This document shows positions 38,990 through 47,958 of a DNA stretch of 64,000 bases, piece after piece. The stretch is from Pseudomonas atagonensis (GTDB taxonomy: Bacteria; Pseudomonadota; Gammaproteobacteria; Pseudomonadales; Pseudomonadaceae): NCBI RefSeq assembly GCF_011369485.1, contig NZ_VXCA01000018.1, forward strand, positions 1 to 64,000, given 5' to 3'. The translations under genes and the position numbers were made by a program. Numbering within the stretch: the stretch's first letter is position 1; each line of letters starts with the position of its first letter. The notes below the pieces were generated by a model. That model saw only the letters and a program-made list of their open reading frames with translations, had not been told where the DNA came from and did not search any database.

Positions 38990-40211
38990 CCGTTTGTTGC
39001 CGGCATCCTTTCGCGGTGTCGGGTTCTGGATCGATCAGGCGAAAACCCCGGTCGGTCGCAAAGGTCAGTTACACGAATACCCGCAACGCGACCTGCCGTA
39101 TTTCGAGGACCTCGGCCAGCAGGCCAAGACCCACGATCTGACGGCGTTCATCATCGGCCCCGATTGCCTGGAGCAGCGCGACAAGCTGCTCAAGGCGCTG
39201 GAGGCGGGCAGTGGTGAGCTGGTGCATCCATGGCTTGGACGCCTGCAAGTCAAGGTCGGCGAATGCGACATGACCCACACCCGCCAGGACGGCGGGTTGG
39301 TGACCTTTGCGCTGAAGTTCTATCCCGACCAGCCGCTGCCGTTCCCCACCGCGACGGTCAGCACGCAGAAAGTCTTGCTGGTCAAAGCCGACACGTTGCT
39401 GGGTTCGGCGGTGGCGCGTTTCGAACAGGCAATGACCCTGATCAAGGCTGCGCGGATCGGCATTGCCAATCTGCGCAACAGCCTCACCGGGGTTTACGAG
39501 GTAATCAAGGAACAGCTCAAACCGCTGATCGAGCAATACCGGCAGATCACCGAACTGGTCAAAGCCGTCAAGGAGCTGCCCAAGGAAGTGGCAGCGGAAT
39601 TCAAGGGTTTGCTCGGTGATATCAAGGAGCTCAAGGCGTTCGCGAAGGAGGGCTACCGTGGCGTGATTGCCGACGTGTCCCAACAACTCGAAGCCATCCG
39701 CAAGGCGGATGCGCCGAAGATCACCACTGGCAAGGACACCAACGCAGCAGCGCAGGCGATGGCCGATCTGGTGCAGGACACGGTGCTGGTCAAAGTGGCG
39801 CAGTGGGTTGCGTCGATGCCGGTGGCGACCACCCCGGTGAAGCTGCAATCGACACCGTCGTTGGGGCAACAGGCTACGAGCCCGGTGACCCGCCAGGAAG
39901 TGCCGGTCAGTGACGACATGAAAGCCCTGCGTGCAGCCGTGTCGGCTGCCATCGATCCAATGTTGGCGAAGGCCGGCCCGGCGCACTTTCAGGCGATCAA
40001 CGATGTGAAAGAAGCACTGGTGGCGCACCTCAAGGCAGTGGCGTCCTCCGGTGTGCGGCAAGTCAGCAAGTCGTTTCAGGAAAGCTTTCCGGCACTGGTC
40101 GTCGCGTACAAGCAATTCGGCGATGCCACGCGGGTCGATGAAATCACTCAGCGCAACGGGATTACCCATCCGGGGTTCTCGCCCAACGATGTCAAAGTCT
40201 CCGGGGAGTGA
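38976..40211 (+). CDS. DNA-circularisation-domain tail protein, Mu gp43-like (cluster 2)
   Basis: The 411-residue protein starts MNWRDRLLPASFRGVGFWID, the N-terminal domain of the phage 'DNA circularisation' family, followed by a long helical part (about 150-400). In Mu-like tails this is a baseplate/hub component; the name is historical. AGGAGG precedes the ATG at 38976. Confidence 0.88.
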   Translation: MNWRDRLLPASFRGVGFWIDQAKTPVGRKGQLHEYPQRDLPYFEDLGQQAKTHDLTAFIIGPDCLEQRDKLLKALEAGSGELVHPWLGRLQVKVGECDMTHTRQDGGLVTFALKFYPDQPLPFPTATVSTQKVLLVKADTLLGSAVARFEQAMTLIKAARIGIANLRNSLTGVYEVIKEQLKPLIEQYRQITELVKAVKELPKEVAAEFKGLLGDIKELKAFAKEGYRGVIADVSQQLEAIRKADAPKITTGKDTNAAAQAMADLVQDTVLVKVAQWVASMPVATTPVKLQSTPSLGQQATSPVTRQEVPVSDDMKALRAAVSAAIDPMLAKAGPAHFQAINDVKEALVAHLKAVASSGVRQVSKSFQESFPALVVAYKQFGDATRVDEITQRNGITHPGFSPNDVKVSGE

Positions 40212-40214
40212 ACC

Positions 40215-41264
40215 ATGAGCGAGATGGATAACCGCGTCACGCTGACGGTTAACAACATGGAATACGGCGGCTGGAAAAACGTGGAAATCAGCGCGGATCT
40301 GGAGCGTCAGTTTCGTACCTTCAAACTCGACATCACCTGGCAATGGCCGGGGCAGACGGTCGACCAGCGAATCAAACCCGGCGACCCGTGCGAAGTGAAG
40401 ATCGGCAACGATCTGGTGCTCACCGGCTACGTGTTCAAGGCGCCGATCCGTTACGACGGCCGGCAGATCAGCCTGAGTATCGAAGGCAGTTCCAAGACCC
40501 AGGATCTGGTCGATTGCGCGGCCACCAACCGGCCGAATCAGTGGCAGGAACAGCCGCTGCTGCGCATCGTTCAGGGATTGGCGATGGAGTATTCGTTGCA
40601 GGTCGTCAACGAAATTCCCGAGACCGCGCGACTGGCCAAACACACCATCGTGCCGGGTGAAACCGTTTTCCAGTCGATCGACCGGTTGCTCTCGCTGTTC
40701 CGCGTGTTTTCCACCGATGACGAACAAGGCCGGCTGGTGCTGGCCAAACCCGGCAGCGGCGGGCGGGCTAGTGATGCACTGGAGCTGGGCAAGAATGTGC
40801 TGTCGGCCAGCGCGGCGATGGATTACAGCCAGGTGTTCTCCGAATACCGGGTGATCGGCCAGCAAAAAGGCTCGGACAAAAAGAGCGGGGCGGCGGTCAG
40901 CGAAGTTGAATCAACGGCTGCCGATCTGTCTTTCAAACGTCGGCGTACCACGATCATCAACGAGGGCACCGCGCTGACCTTCGAGTTGGCCCAGCAGCGT
41001 GCGCAGTGGGAAAGCGCGACCCGCATGGGCCGTGCGCAAACCACTACTTATCAGGTGCAGGGCTGGCGTCAGTCCAATGGCGACCTGTGGCGCCACAACA
41101 CGCTGGTCAAGGTCACGGATCCGGTACTCGGGTTTGATGGCGACATGCTGATTTCCAAAGTGACGTATTCACTGTCGGCACAAGGTTCGGTGACCACCCT
41201 GCAAGTGGCGCCGCCACAGACCTTCGATCCCGATCCCACTCCACCGAAGAAACCCCAGGCCTGA
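40215..41264 (+). CDS. Baseplate hub protein, Mu gpP (gp44)-like (cluster 2)
   Basis: The 349-residue hub protein (MSEMDNRVTLTVNNMEYGGW...IKPGDPCEVKIGNDLVLTGY) is functionally the counterpart of gpD in cluster 1, with two barrel domains and a LysM-like insert (KHTIVPGETVFQSIDRLLSL). It lies 3 nt after the preceding gene. Confidence 0.88.
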   Translation: MSEMDNRVTLTVNNMEYGGWKNVEISADLERQFRTFKLDITWQWPGQTVDQRIKPGDPCEVKIGNDLVLTGYVFKAPIRYDGRQISLSIEGSSKTQDLVDCAATNRPNQWQEQPLLRIVQGLAMEYSLQVVNEIPETARLAKHTIVPGETVFQSIDRLLSLFRVFSTDDEQGRLVLAKPGSGGRASDALELGKNVLSASAAMDYSQVFSEYRVIGQQKGSDKKSGAAVSEVESTAADLSFKRRRTTIINEGTALTFELAQQRAQWESATRMGRAQTTTYQVQGWRQSNGDLWRHNTLVKVTDPVLGFDGDMLISKVTYSLSAQGSVTTLQVAPPQTFDPDPTPPKKPQA

Positions 41265-41314
41265 CACCCAACCCACATGTGTTCGGTGTCGGGTCTGCTC
41301 CCTGAGGACAATTC

Positions 41315-41824
41315 ATGAGCCTACTGACACGCCTGCTGGCGCGCGGCACTGTCGTGCTCGCCAACTCGGCTTCCAGGCTGCAATCGCTGCAAATGCGCCT
41401 CACCGCCGGCGAGGTCAACGATGACCTCGAGCACTTCGAACCCTACGGTTTTACCAGTAACCCGCTGGCGGGCGCCGAGGGCATCGTCACCTTTCTCGGC
41501 GGCGACCGCTCCCACGCCATCGCGCTGGTGGTCGCCGACCGCCGTTATCGCCTGCAATCGCTGGCGGCCGGTGAAGTGGCGATCTACACCGACGAAGGCG
41601 ACCGGATTCACTTCAAGCGCGGACGGATCATCGACATCGAAACCGCCACGCTGAACATTCGCGCCAGCAGCGCGGTGAACTTCGACACGCCGGTGATCAA
41701 TCAGACCGGCAAGATCGTCTCCACTGGCGACCAGCTCGCTGGCGGCATCAGCCAGATTAAACACGTGCACGTCGGCGTGCAGGCCGGCAGCGGCCAGACC
41801 GGTGCGCCGGCAGGAGGCAAGTGA
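41315..41824 (+). CDS. Baseplate central spike, Mu gp45-like (cluster 2)
   Basis: The 169-residue spike has an OB-fold N-terminal half (EGIVTFLGGDRSHAIALVVA) and a beta-helical C-terminus that contains IKHVHVGVQAGSG. The H-x-H there is the iron-coordinating tip motif of phage spikes. It overlaps the next gene by 1 nt. Confidence 0.88.
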   Translation: MSLLTRLLARGTVVLANSASRLQSLQMRLTAGEVNDDLEHFEPYGFTSNPLAGAEGIVTFLGGDRSHAIALVVADRRYRLQSLAAGEVAIYTDEGDRIHFKRGRIIDIETATLNIRASSAVNFDTPVINQTGKIVSTGDQLAGGISQIKHVHVGVQAGSGQTGAPAGGK

Positions 41825-42222
41825 TGTTTATCAGTCAGAACCTCCACGCCGCAATGACCCGCTCCGTACTCATCAGCCTGTTCACCTGGCGCCGCGCTGC
41901 CGATGACGATGCCCTCGACGACGAGGAGCGTTTCGGCTGGTGGGGTGACACCTTTCCCACCGTCGCCGACGACCGGATCGGTTCGCGGTTGTGGCTGCTG
42001 CGCCGGGTCAAGCTAACCCGTCAGACCCAGATGGACGCCGAATTCTATGCCCGTGAAGCCTTGCAATGGCTGATCGACGACGGCCACTGCCGCGCCATCG
42101 ACATCATCAGCGAACGCCTCGACGCTCAGCGCCTGAACCTGCGCACGGTCCTGACCCTGGCCGACGGCGAACGTCTGGACATCAACCCTGATAACAGTTG
42201 GCAGGTGATCTATGCCGTTTGA
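41824..42222 (+). CDS. Baseplate protein, Mu gp46-like (cluster 2)
   Basis: The 132-residue protein contains the gp46 hallmark ERFGWWGDTFPTVADDRIGS and LWLLRRVKLT. It is the counterpart of gpW. The ATG at 41824 is used rather than an adjacent GTG. Confidence 0.9.
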   Translation: MFISQNLHAAMTRSVLISLFTWRRAADDDALDDEERFGWWGDTFPTVADDRIGSRLWLLRRVKLTRQTQMDAEFYAREALQWLIDDGHCRAIDIISERLDAQRLNLRTVLTLADGERLDINPDNSWQVIYAV

Positions 42223-43258
42223 AACCCCTTCGCTGCCGGTGCTGATCAAGCGCACCCAAAGCGACCTGGCCGGCGATTCGCTGCGCCAGTCCGATGCGCA
42301 AGTACTGGCCCGCACCTTGGGCGGCGCTGCTTATGGTCTGTACGGCTACCTCGACTGGATCGCCGAGCAGATTCTGCCCGACAAGGCCGACGAATCGACC
42401 CTGGAACGCATCGCCGCGCTGCGCCTGAACCAGCCGCGCAAACCGGCGCAAGTGGCCACCGGCAGCGTGAGTTTTACCGCGACTGCCGGTGCGGTGCTGG
42501 ACGTCGATACGCTGTTGCAGTCGAGCGATGGACGCACCTACAAAGTCACCGCGTCACGCACCGCCGCCAACGGTACGAACAGCACCAGCATTGCTGCGCT
42601 GGAAGCGGGCAGCGTGGGCAATGCCGACGCCGGTCTGGCGTTGACACCGGTGCAGCCGGTTGCCGGGATTGTCGGCAACAGTTTCGTGGTGCTGGCGCCG
42701 GGCCTCAGCGGCGGCGTGGCCCGTGAAAGTCTGGAGTCGCTGCGCTCGCGGGTCATCCGCTCCTACCGCGTGATCCCCCACGGCGGCTCCGCCAGCGACT
42801 ACGAAACCTGGGCGCTGGAAGTGCCGGGTGTGACGCGCGCCTGGTGCCGTGGCGGCTTGCTCGGGCCGGGCACGGTGACGGTGTTCATCATGCGCGACGA
42901 CGATCCGCAACCGGTGCCGAACGATGAGCAACTGGCCGAGGTGCAGGACTACATCGAACCACTGCGCCCGGTGACCGCCGAAGTGCATGTGCAGCGACCG
43001 ATTCAGGTGCCGGTGGTCTATCGCTTCAAAAGCGTCAATCCCGACACCACCGCCGTACGTGCGGCGGTCGAAGCGCAATTGCGCGATCTGCACAACCGCG
43101 AGGCCGATCTCGGCACGCCGCTGCTGATCAGCCATATCCGCGAAGCCATCAGCAGTGCCGGCGGCGAATACGATCACACGCTCACCGCACCGGCGTCTGA
43201 CGTGCCTGCCGGCAAGAGCGAACTGCTGACGTTCGGAGGTTGCGTATGGGGGGCATAA
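42212..43258 (+). CDS. Baseplate wedge protein, Mu gp47 / gpJ-like (cluster 2)
   Basis: The 348-residue Baseplate_J family wedge protein (MPFETPSLPVLIKRTQSDLA, GGVARESLESLRSRVIRSYR) overlaps gp46 by 11 nt and gp48 by 13 nt. Confidence 0.92.
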   Translation: MPFETPSLPVLIKRTQSDLAGDSLRQSDAQVLARTLGGAAYGLYGYLDWIAEQILPDKADESTLERIAALRLNQPRKPAQVATGSVSFTATAGAVLDVDTLLQSSDGRTYKVTASRTAANGTNSTSIAALEAGSVGNADAGLALTPVQPVAGIVGNSFVVLAPGLSGGVARESLESLRSRVIRSYRVIPHGGSASDYETWALEVPGVTRAWCRGGLLGPGTVTVFIMRDDDPQPVPNDEQLAEVQDYIEPLRPVTAEVHVQRPIQVPVVYRFKSVNPDTTAVRAAVEAQLRDLHNREADLGTPLLISHIREAISSAGGEYDHTLTAPASDVPAGKSELLTFGGCVWGA

Positions 43259-43845
43259 GAACCGCCGCGCAATACCAGGCGCAATTGCGTGCGTTGCTGC
43301 CCAGCGGCCCGGCGTGGGATCCGGAGCTAGTCCCGGAACTCGAAGAAGTCCTGCAAGGCGTCGCCCTCGAACTGGCACGCCTCGATGCCCGCGCCGCCGA
43401 TCTGCTCAACGAAATGGACCCGGCCGGCGTCAGCGAACTGGTGCCGGACTGGGAGCGGGTGATGGATCTGCCTGACCCGTGCCTGGGCGCCACTCCGTTG
43501 TTCGACGACCGCCGCCTCGCCGTACGCCGGCGCTTGCTCGCGGTCGGCAGTCAGGCGGTCGGCTACTACCTCGAAATCGCCAAAAGCCAGGGCTACCCCA
43601 ACGCCACCATCACCGAACTCGAAGCCCCACGCATGGGCCGCGCACGTTTCGGCGCGGCGCATTTCGGCACCTGGGAAGCGCAATTAATGTGGACGCTCAA
43701 CACCGGCGGCCGCTTGCTTCTCGGCCGGCGCTTCGGCGCGAGCTATTGGGGCGAGCGCTTTGGCGTCAATCCGGGTTCGGCACTGGAGTGTTTGATTCAC
43801 CGCAGTGCACCGGCGCATACCAAGGTGCATATCAATTATGACTAG
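43246..43845 (+). CDS. Tail protein, Mu gp48-like DUF2313 (cluster 2)
   Basis: The 199-residue DUF2313 protein (LRALLPSGPAWDPELVPELE) is equivalent in position to gpI. The ATG at 43246 follows GGAGG at 43235; an upstream TTG is less likely. It is followed by the first fibre gene. Confidence 0.88.
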   Translation: MGGIRTAAQYQAQLRALLPSGPAWDPELVPELEEVLQGVALELARLDARAADLLNEMDPAGVSELVPDWERVMDLPDPCLGATPLFDDRRLAVRRRLLAVGSQAVGYYLEIAKSQGYPNATITELEAPRMGRARFGAAHFGTWEAQLMWTLNTGGRLLLGRRFGASYWGERFGVNPGSALECLIHRSAPAHTKVHINYD

Positions 43846-43859
43846 GGAGGAATGACGGG

Positions 43860-44795
43860 ATGGATTATCCGAAAAGTGTGCCCAGTTCCGGGTTGGTGAA
43901 TGGGAAGTTTGTTGATGAAAATCCGTTGACCGGCACGCCGGGATCTCTGATTCCGGCGACTTGGGGCAATGCAGTCACCGAGGAGCTGCTGACTGTGATT
44001 CGTGCGGCGGGAATGGTGCCTTCCGAGAGTGAGTCGAATCAACTGCTCAGGGCACTCAAGAGTGTGTTATCGCAGGATGCCTTGCCCTTTGCTGCATTGG
44101 CATTTCCGACGGTGGCCACGGTAGATGGGCGCGTTGCCGTGACTGCTGCCAGCGGCCTGGCGGGTGGAATCGTGTCGGTGCCGGGTGGGGTTCTCATCAG
44201 TCTCTGCGAGGAAGTGACCGTTGGCCTGACAGCTCGTCCGCGTGGGTTAAGTACGACAGCGTGGGCATCGCCTACCCTTGACATCAACAGCACCTATTTT
44301 CTGCGATTACAGGTGCGTGACGGGGCATTGGTTTTTTACACGCAAAAAGGTGCCGATACCGATGCGATCCCAGCAGCAATGAAGGGCGGAACAGGGGGCA
44401 GCGGTGGCGGGTTCGACTCCACCTGTATCGACATGCTGGTCGCCAAAGTGGTGACTGCCGGCGCAGGGACACTGCCCAAGCTGACGCTGCTGGCGAACAA
44501 GGCGCGACTTGAAGCCGTCGGGGTCTGGTCGGCTGCCAACGGCAATTATTCGGTGACGTTGAACTGGGCGCGCAAACCACGCGCGTATATCGCAGGGATC
44601 TACGATTATGACGGCAATGTCAAAACCGATTACGGCGTGGTCAGTGAGGAAATCGGAGTAGGCCTGTCGGGCGCGCAGATAGTGCCGGAAGGTGGATTTA
44701 CGGACCGTTACATGGGGCGCGTGATCATTAATGCTTGGGCGCAGAATCTTAGTACGGCAGGTGTTATCAACGCGCGCGTACGGTGGGAGGTTTGA
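43860..44795 (+). CDS. Tail fibre, module 1 (cluster 2)
   Basis: The 311-residue fibre begins with an attachment segment MDYPKSVPSSGLVNGKFVDE...GSLIPATWGNAVTEEL shared by all fibres of this cluster. A Gly-rich turn GGTGGSGGG follows, and a C-terminal half (YSVTLNWARKPRAYIAGIYD) that is unique to this copy. GGGAGG lies upstream. Confidence 0.85.
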   Translation: MDYPKSVPSSGLVNGKFVDENPLTGTPGSLIPATWGNAVTEELLTVIRAAGMVPSESESNQLLRALKSVLSQDALPFAALAFPTVATVDGRVAVTAASGLAGGIVSVPGGVLISLCEEVTVGLTARPRGLSTTAWASPTLDINSTYFLRLQVRDGALVFYTQKGADTDAIPAAMKGGTGGSGGGFDSTCIDMLVAKVVTAGAGTLPKLTLLANKARLEAVGVWSAANGNYSVTLNWARKPRAYIAGIYDYDGNVKTDYGVVSEEIGVGLSGAQIVPEGGFTDRYMGRVIINAWAQNLSTAGVINARVRWEV

Positions 44796-44797
44796 CG

Positions 44798-45187
44798 ATG
44801 AAAGCCATTATCGAAAACGGCTTGGTGACAGCTCTTGTAACTGGAGACGTCGATTGCGGCGTCGCGATTCCAGCAGGCAAGACGGTCTTGACTGGCTGGA
44901 TCTATAAGGGAGACACCTTCAGTGCGCCCGCCGCAATTACCCTTTCGCAGGACGCCGCAGCCACAGCGGAGCGTCAATGGCGCGCCGCTGTTCTTGTAGA
45001 GTCTGATTGGCTGGTGACCCGCCATCGCGACGAATTGGATGCCGGAGTACCGACAAGCCTGAGTACCAAGCAGTTCGCAAAGTTGCTGGCCTATCGTCAG
45101 GCTCTGCGCGATTGGCCTGGCGCCAGAGACACTGTCGAGCCCGAATCGCGCCCGCAACCACCCAAGTGGTTAGCGAAGATGTCCTGA
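44798..45187 (+). CDS. Tail fibre assembly chaperone, module 1
   Basis: The 129-residue chaperone for the fibre encoded 2 nt upstream has the QWRAAVLVESDWLVTRHRDE...YRQALRDWPG signature of phage tail fibre assembly proteins. It is followed by a terminator. Confidence 0.85.
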   Translation: MKAIIENGLVTALVTGDVDCGVAIPAGKTVLTGWIYKGDTFSAPAAITLSQDAAATAERQWRAAVLVESDWLVTRHRDELDAGVPTSLSTKQFAKLLAYRQALRDWPGARDTVEPESRPQPPKWLAKMS

Positions 45188-45219
45188 TAGCTGCTTTATA
45201 ACTTCCTCGCGCGTCACTC

Positions 45220-45247
45220 AAGCCCACTTCACTGTGGGCTTTTTATT
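45220..45247 (+). terminator. Terminator after fibre module 1
   Basis: AGCCCAC (45220-45226), TTCACT, GTGGGCT (45234-45240) and TTTTATTTT. It separates module 1 from modules 2 and 3. Confidence 0.85.
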
Positions 45248-45330
45248 TTCAGAAAACAGACCGTGAACAGACACACAGAAAACGTTGTGTCGACGCCGGT
45301 AATTTGTCATTTCAAAGGTACGAACAACTT

Positions 45331-46425
45331 ATGGATTATCCAAAAAGCGTCCCCAGCGTCGGCCTGGTCGATGGCCGCTTCGTCGATGAAAATCCGGTGG
45401 CAGGCACGCCGGGATCGTTGATTCCGGCGGTGTGGGGCAACAGCGTTACTCAAGAGATTCTGAGTGTAATTACTGGCGGTGGACTGGTGGCTTCGGAAGC
45501 CGATACCGGCCAGTTGTACAAGGCGATTCAGTCGATCATCGCGAACGCGAGTCCTATGCGTTCGATCGTCACTCGGCTGGCTGCGTCCAGGACGCTCACC
45601 GAGGCAGAACTTGGTCTTGTGCTGGTCGATGGCAGCCCGGGGCCCGTGACCTTGTTGCTGCCACCGGCCAACGTCGCACTCGGTGTGCGCGACGTGATTG
45701 TGCGTCGGGTGGACAACAGCGGCAATCGCATGGTCATTCAGGCGTCCGGTACTGATCGCATCCGCTTTCATACGCATCTGTCGGCCAGCGGTTATCCGTT
45801 CTTCGTTTTGATGGGTGGCGGTGACTGGTGGCACTTGCGCAGTGATGGGGCGGGGAGTTGGTGGCCGGTCGGTCGCTTCGACAATACCCCGTTGGGACGG
45901 CCGTTTTTCGAAACGACCCTGATGCTCAGCCCCGGTGGATACGGTGCGCTCAATGGCACCGTCATGAAGCGTGCTGAATGGCCGTGGCTGTGGGATCACG
46001 CCCAACAATCGGGAATGCTGGGAGCAGAAGCCTTACGCGTGGGCACCGAGGGGAAGTGGACCACAGGTGACGGTGCGACGACGTTTCGTGGCCCTGAAGG
46101 ACGAGGGGAATTTCTACGGGTTCTGGACGAAGGTCGCGGCGTGGACGCCGGGCGCGTCATGGGAACCTTCCAGCCCGGATCCACCCATTCGTATGCAATG
46201 GGGGCGAATGGTGGTGGCGCCGTCGGATCCCGCTGGACGGACAGCCTGACCGCTGTAGGGGCCGATACTCGAGAGGAGCCGCAGTACATTTCGGGACTCA
46301 GCAATGGCGGCCCGATCTATCCAGCAGGTACCAGCTATCAGATGGATCCTGCAGCCACTTTGCTCTACGCCTTTAAATCCCGACCTCGCAACATCGCCTA
46401 TCCCGGCCGCATCAAACTCATCTGA
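45331..46425 (+). CDS. Tail fibre, module 2 (cluster 2)
   Basis: The 364-residue fibre has the shared N-terminal anchor (MDYPKSVPSVGLVDGRFVDE) and a Collar-like C-terminal part with FRGPEGRGEFLRVLDEGRGV related to the Collar domains of the cluster 1 fibre. The ATG at 45331 follows AAAGG at an unusually long distance (about 12 nt). An in-frame TTG at 45304 is possible but its extra residues are not shared with the other copies. Confidence 0.82.
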   Translation: MDYPKSVPSVGLVDGRFVDENPVAGTPGSLIPAVWGNSVTQEILSVITGGGLVASEADTGQLYKAIQSIIANASPMRSIVTRLAASRTLTEAELGLVLVDGSPGPVTLLLPPANVALGVRDVIVRRVDNSGNRMVIQASGTDRIRFHTHLSASGYPFFVLMGGGDWWHLRSDGAGSWWPVGRFDNTPLGRPFFETTLMLSPGGYGALNGTVMKRAEWPWLWDHAQQSGMLGAEALRVGTEGKWTTGDGATTFRGPEGRGEFLRVLDEGRGVDAGRVMGTFQPGSTHSYAMGANGGGAVGSRWTDSLTAVGADTREEPQYISGLSNGGPIYPAGTSYQMDPAATLLYAFKSRPRNIAYPGRIKLI

Positions 46426-46433
46426 GGCACTTT

Positions 46434-47000
46434 ATGTTCAATTATCTATTTGATGGCGCGGGCGCTCTGTCGGGGCCCGTCGAGTTCATTGTCACGCCCG
46501 GCATTGGCGTCCAGCTCCCGGGCAATGCCATTGAACTGGCGTATGAGTTACCAGAGCCGGAAGCAGGACGCAGTTGGGCGCTGATCAAAGGTGTTCCCCG
46601 TGAAGTGATTGACCAACGGGGAGTGGTTTACCGCAAGGACGGCGGTGCCCAACAGCTCTGGACGGAGCTAGGGGAATTGCCCGACACCTTTACTGCTCAA
46701 CCCTGGCCAGGTGAGTTCCATATCTGGCGCGACAACGCTTGGGTGCTGGATGAGCAGGCTCGCTTGTCGAGCGTCCGACAACAATGTCTCTCCCAGCGCG
46801 ACGCACTGCTACGCGACGCCGTCCTGCGCATCGCTCCCCTGCAATACGCCGAAGACATCGGCGATGCCAGTCATGACGAGCAGTTGCTGTTGATGGAGTG
46901 GAAGCTCTACAGCGTAGAGCTGAATCGTGTCGACAAACAGCCTGGTTTCCCGCAGTTGATCAAATGGCCGCGGGTGCCAGTAGCGCACGCAGAAGGCTGA
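46434..47000 (+). CDS. Tail fibre assembly chaperone, module 2, copy a
   Basis: The 188-residue chaperone (MFNYLFDGAGALSGPVEFIV...GEFHIWRDNAWVLDEQARL) has a C-terminal half, IAPLQYAEDIGDASHDEQ...EWKLYSVELNRV, similar to the next gene, which suggests a duplication. It belongs to a longer subfamily than the 44798 and 48853 chaperones. Confidence 0.8.
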   Translation: MFNYLFDGAGALSGPVEFIVTPGIGVQLPGNAIELAYELPEPEAGRSWALIKGVPREVIDQRGVVYRKDGGAQQLWTELGELPDTFTAQPWPGEFHIWRDNAWVLDEQARLSSVRQQCLSQRDALLRDAVLRIAPLQYAEDIGDASHDEQLLLMEWKLYSVELNRVDKQPGFPQLIKWPRVPVAHAEG

Positions 47001-47188
47001 TCACCACTCAGCCTCTGTGCAGTGAACCGTGAAATGGCTTGCCGCAAATCAAGGTGATTCAGACACCCCGGTGCTCTGACGTTTTTTCGTCCGTTGCGTT
47101 TTCAAAACGCTCGGCGATACCCCCGGGAACTGACCCAACCCAAAAACTCCTGCTTATCGGGTCGAATTAAACTCTCAATGAGGTGCTT
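47001..47188. other. 188-bp gap between two fibre chaperones; no gene
   Basis: There is no open frame with a ribosome site. It holds ACCCAACCC-type low-complexity DNA and could be debris of a lost fibre gene between the two chaperones; nothing recognisable remains. Confidence 0.4.
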
Positions 47189-47749
47189 ATGTTTTATTAC
47201 GCTTTTCAACAATACTCGCTGGAACTGATCTATGTGCCGGAGAACACTACGCACGAGGACAGTGATATTGCGCTGGCCGAAAAGCTGCCGCCCGCCGAAC
47301 CGGGCCATGCATGGTCGTTGCGTGACGGGGTACCGGTCCAGGTGATCGACTTGCGAAGCAAACCTCTGTATCGCAAAAGTGATGGTGCTTCCGAAATGCT
47401 GTTTCAAGTGGGGCCACTGCCTGACCATCTGACGGAAAAACCGCGTCCGGGCATTTACTATGTCTGGAGAAATGATGACTGGGTACTGGACACAGAAGCT
47501 GAGCGAGCAGGCTTGATCGCGCAGGTTGAAATCAACCGCGACAATCGACTGCGTGAGGTCGTCATTCGTGTGGCGCCTTTGCAATATGCCGTTGATCTGA
47601 ACGAAGCGAGCCTCTATCAAGTGACTTATCTGGAGGCGTGGAAGCGCTATGCAGTGAAGTTGAGCCTGGTTGAACTGCAATCGGGTTACCCATCGACAAT
47701 CGACTGGCCCGTTGCACCTGCCAAAGTGGTTGTCACCCCCGCTGCATAA
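47189..47749 (+). CDS. Tail fibre assembly chaperone, module 2, copy b (no fibre of its own)
   Basis: The 186-residue paralogue of the previous gene has GIYYVWRNDDWVLDTEAERA and VAPLQYAVDLNEASL...EAWKRYAVKL. GAGG precedes the ATG at 47189. It has no adjacent complete fibre: a chaperone lies upstream and a decayed fibre start lies downstream. Confidence 0.8.
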   Translation: MFYYAFQQYSLELIYVPENTTHEDSDIALAEKLPPAEPGHAWSLRDGVPVQVIDLRSKPLYRKSDGASEMLFQVGPLPDHLTEKPRPGIYYVWRNDDWVLDTEAERAGLIAQVEINRDNRLREVVIRVAPLQYAVDLNEASLYQVTYLEAWKRYAVKLSLVELQSGYPSTIDWPVAPAKVVVTPAA

Positions 47750-47828
47750 CTGAACAAACCCATCGAAAACCTTGCAGGTGGCCTTGTGCTGTCGGCATTC
47801 GGCTGCCTGTAAAAAGCGTAATTTTGAC

Positions 47829-47926
47829 GTGGACTATCCCAAAGGCATTCCAGGTGCAGACCTGGTCAACGGTAGCTTTGTCGCAAAAAAAACGGTGCTC
47901 GGAGCACCGGGTCGTTGATACCGCCC
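47829..47926 (+). pseudogene. Decayed N-terminal anchor of a fourth fibre gene
   Basis: From GTG at 47829 the frame reads VDYPKGIPGADLVNGSFVAK, then KTVLGAPGR and a TGA at 47916-47918. Shifting by one base at the GGGTCG restores GSLIPP, the continuation of the anchor in the three intact fibres. A run of eight A lies inside it (47885-47892). A single-base loss plus loss of the rest of the gene explains the remnant. Confidence 0.75.
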
Positions 47927-47958
47927 TTTGTTCATGTTTTCAGATAAGGATAAGAGTC

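Noticed and set aside
47824..47958. Longer start for the module 3 fibre
   Set aside because: The extra 45 codons run through the decayed fourth fibre in the wrong frame and lack similarity to any fibre. The TTG at 47959 with AAGGA upstream restores the shared anchor.
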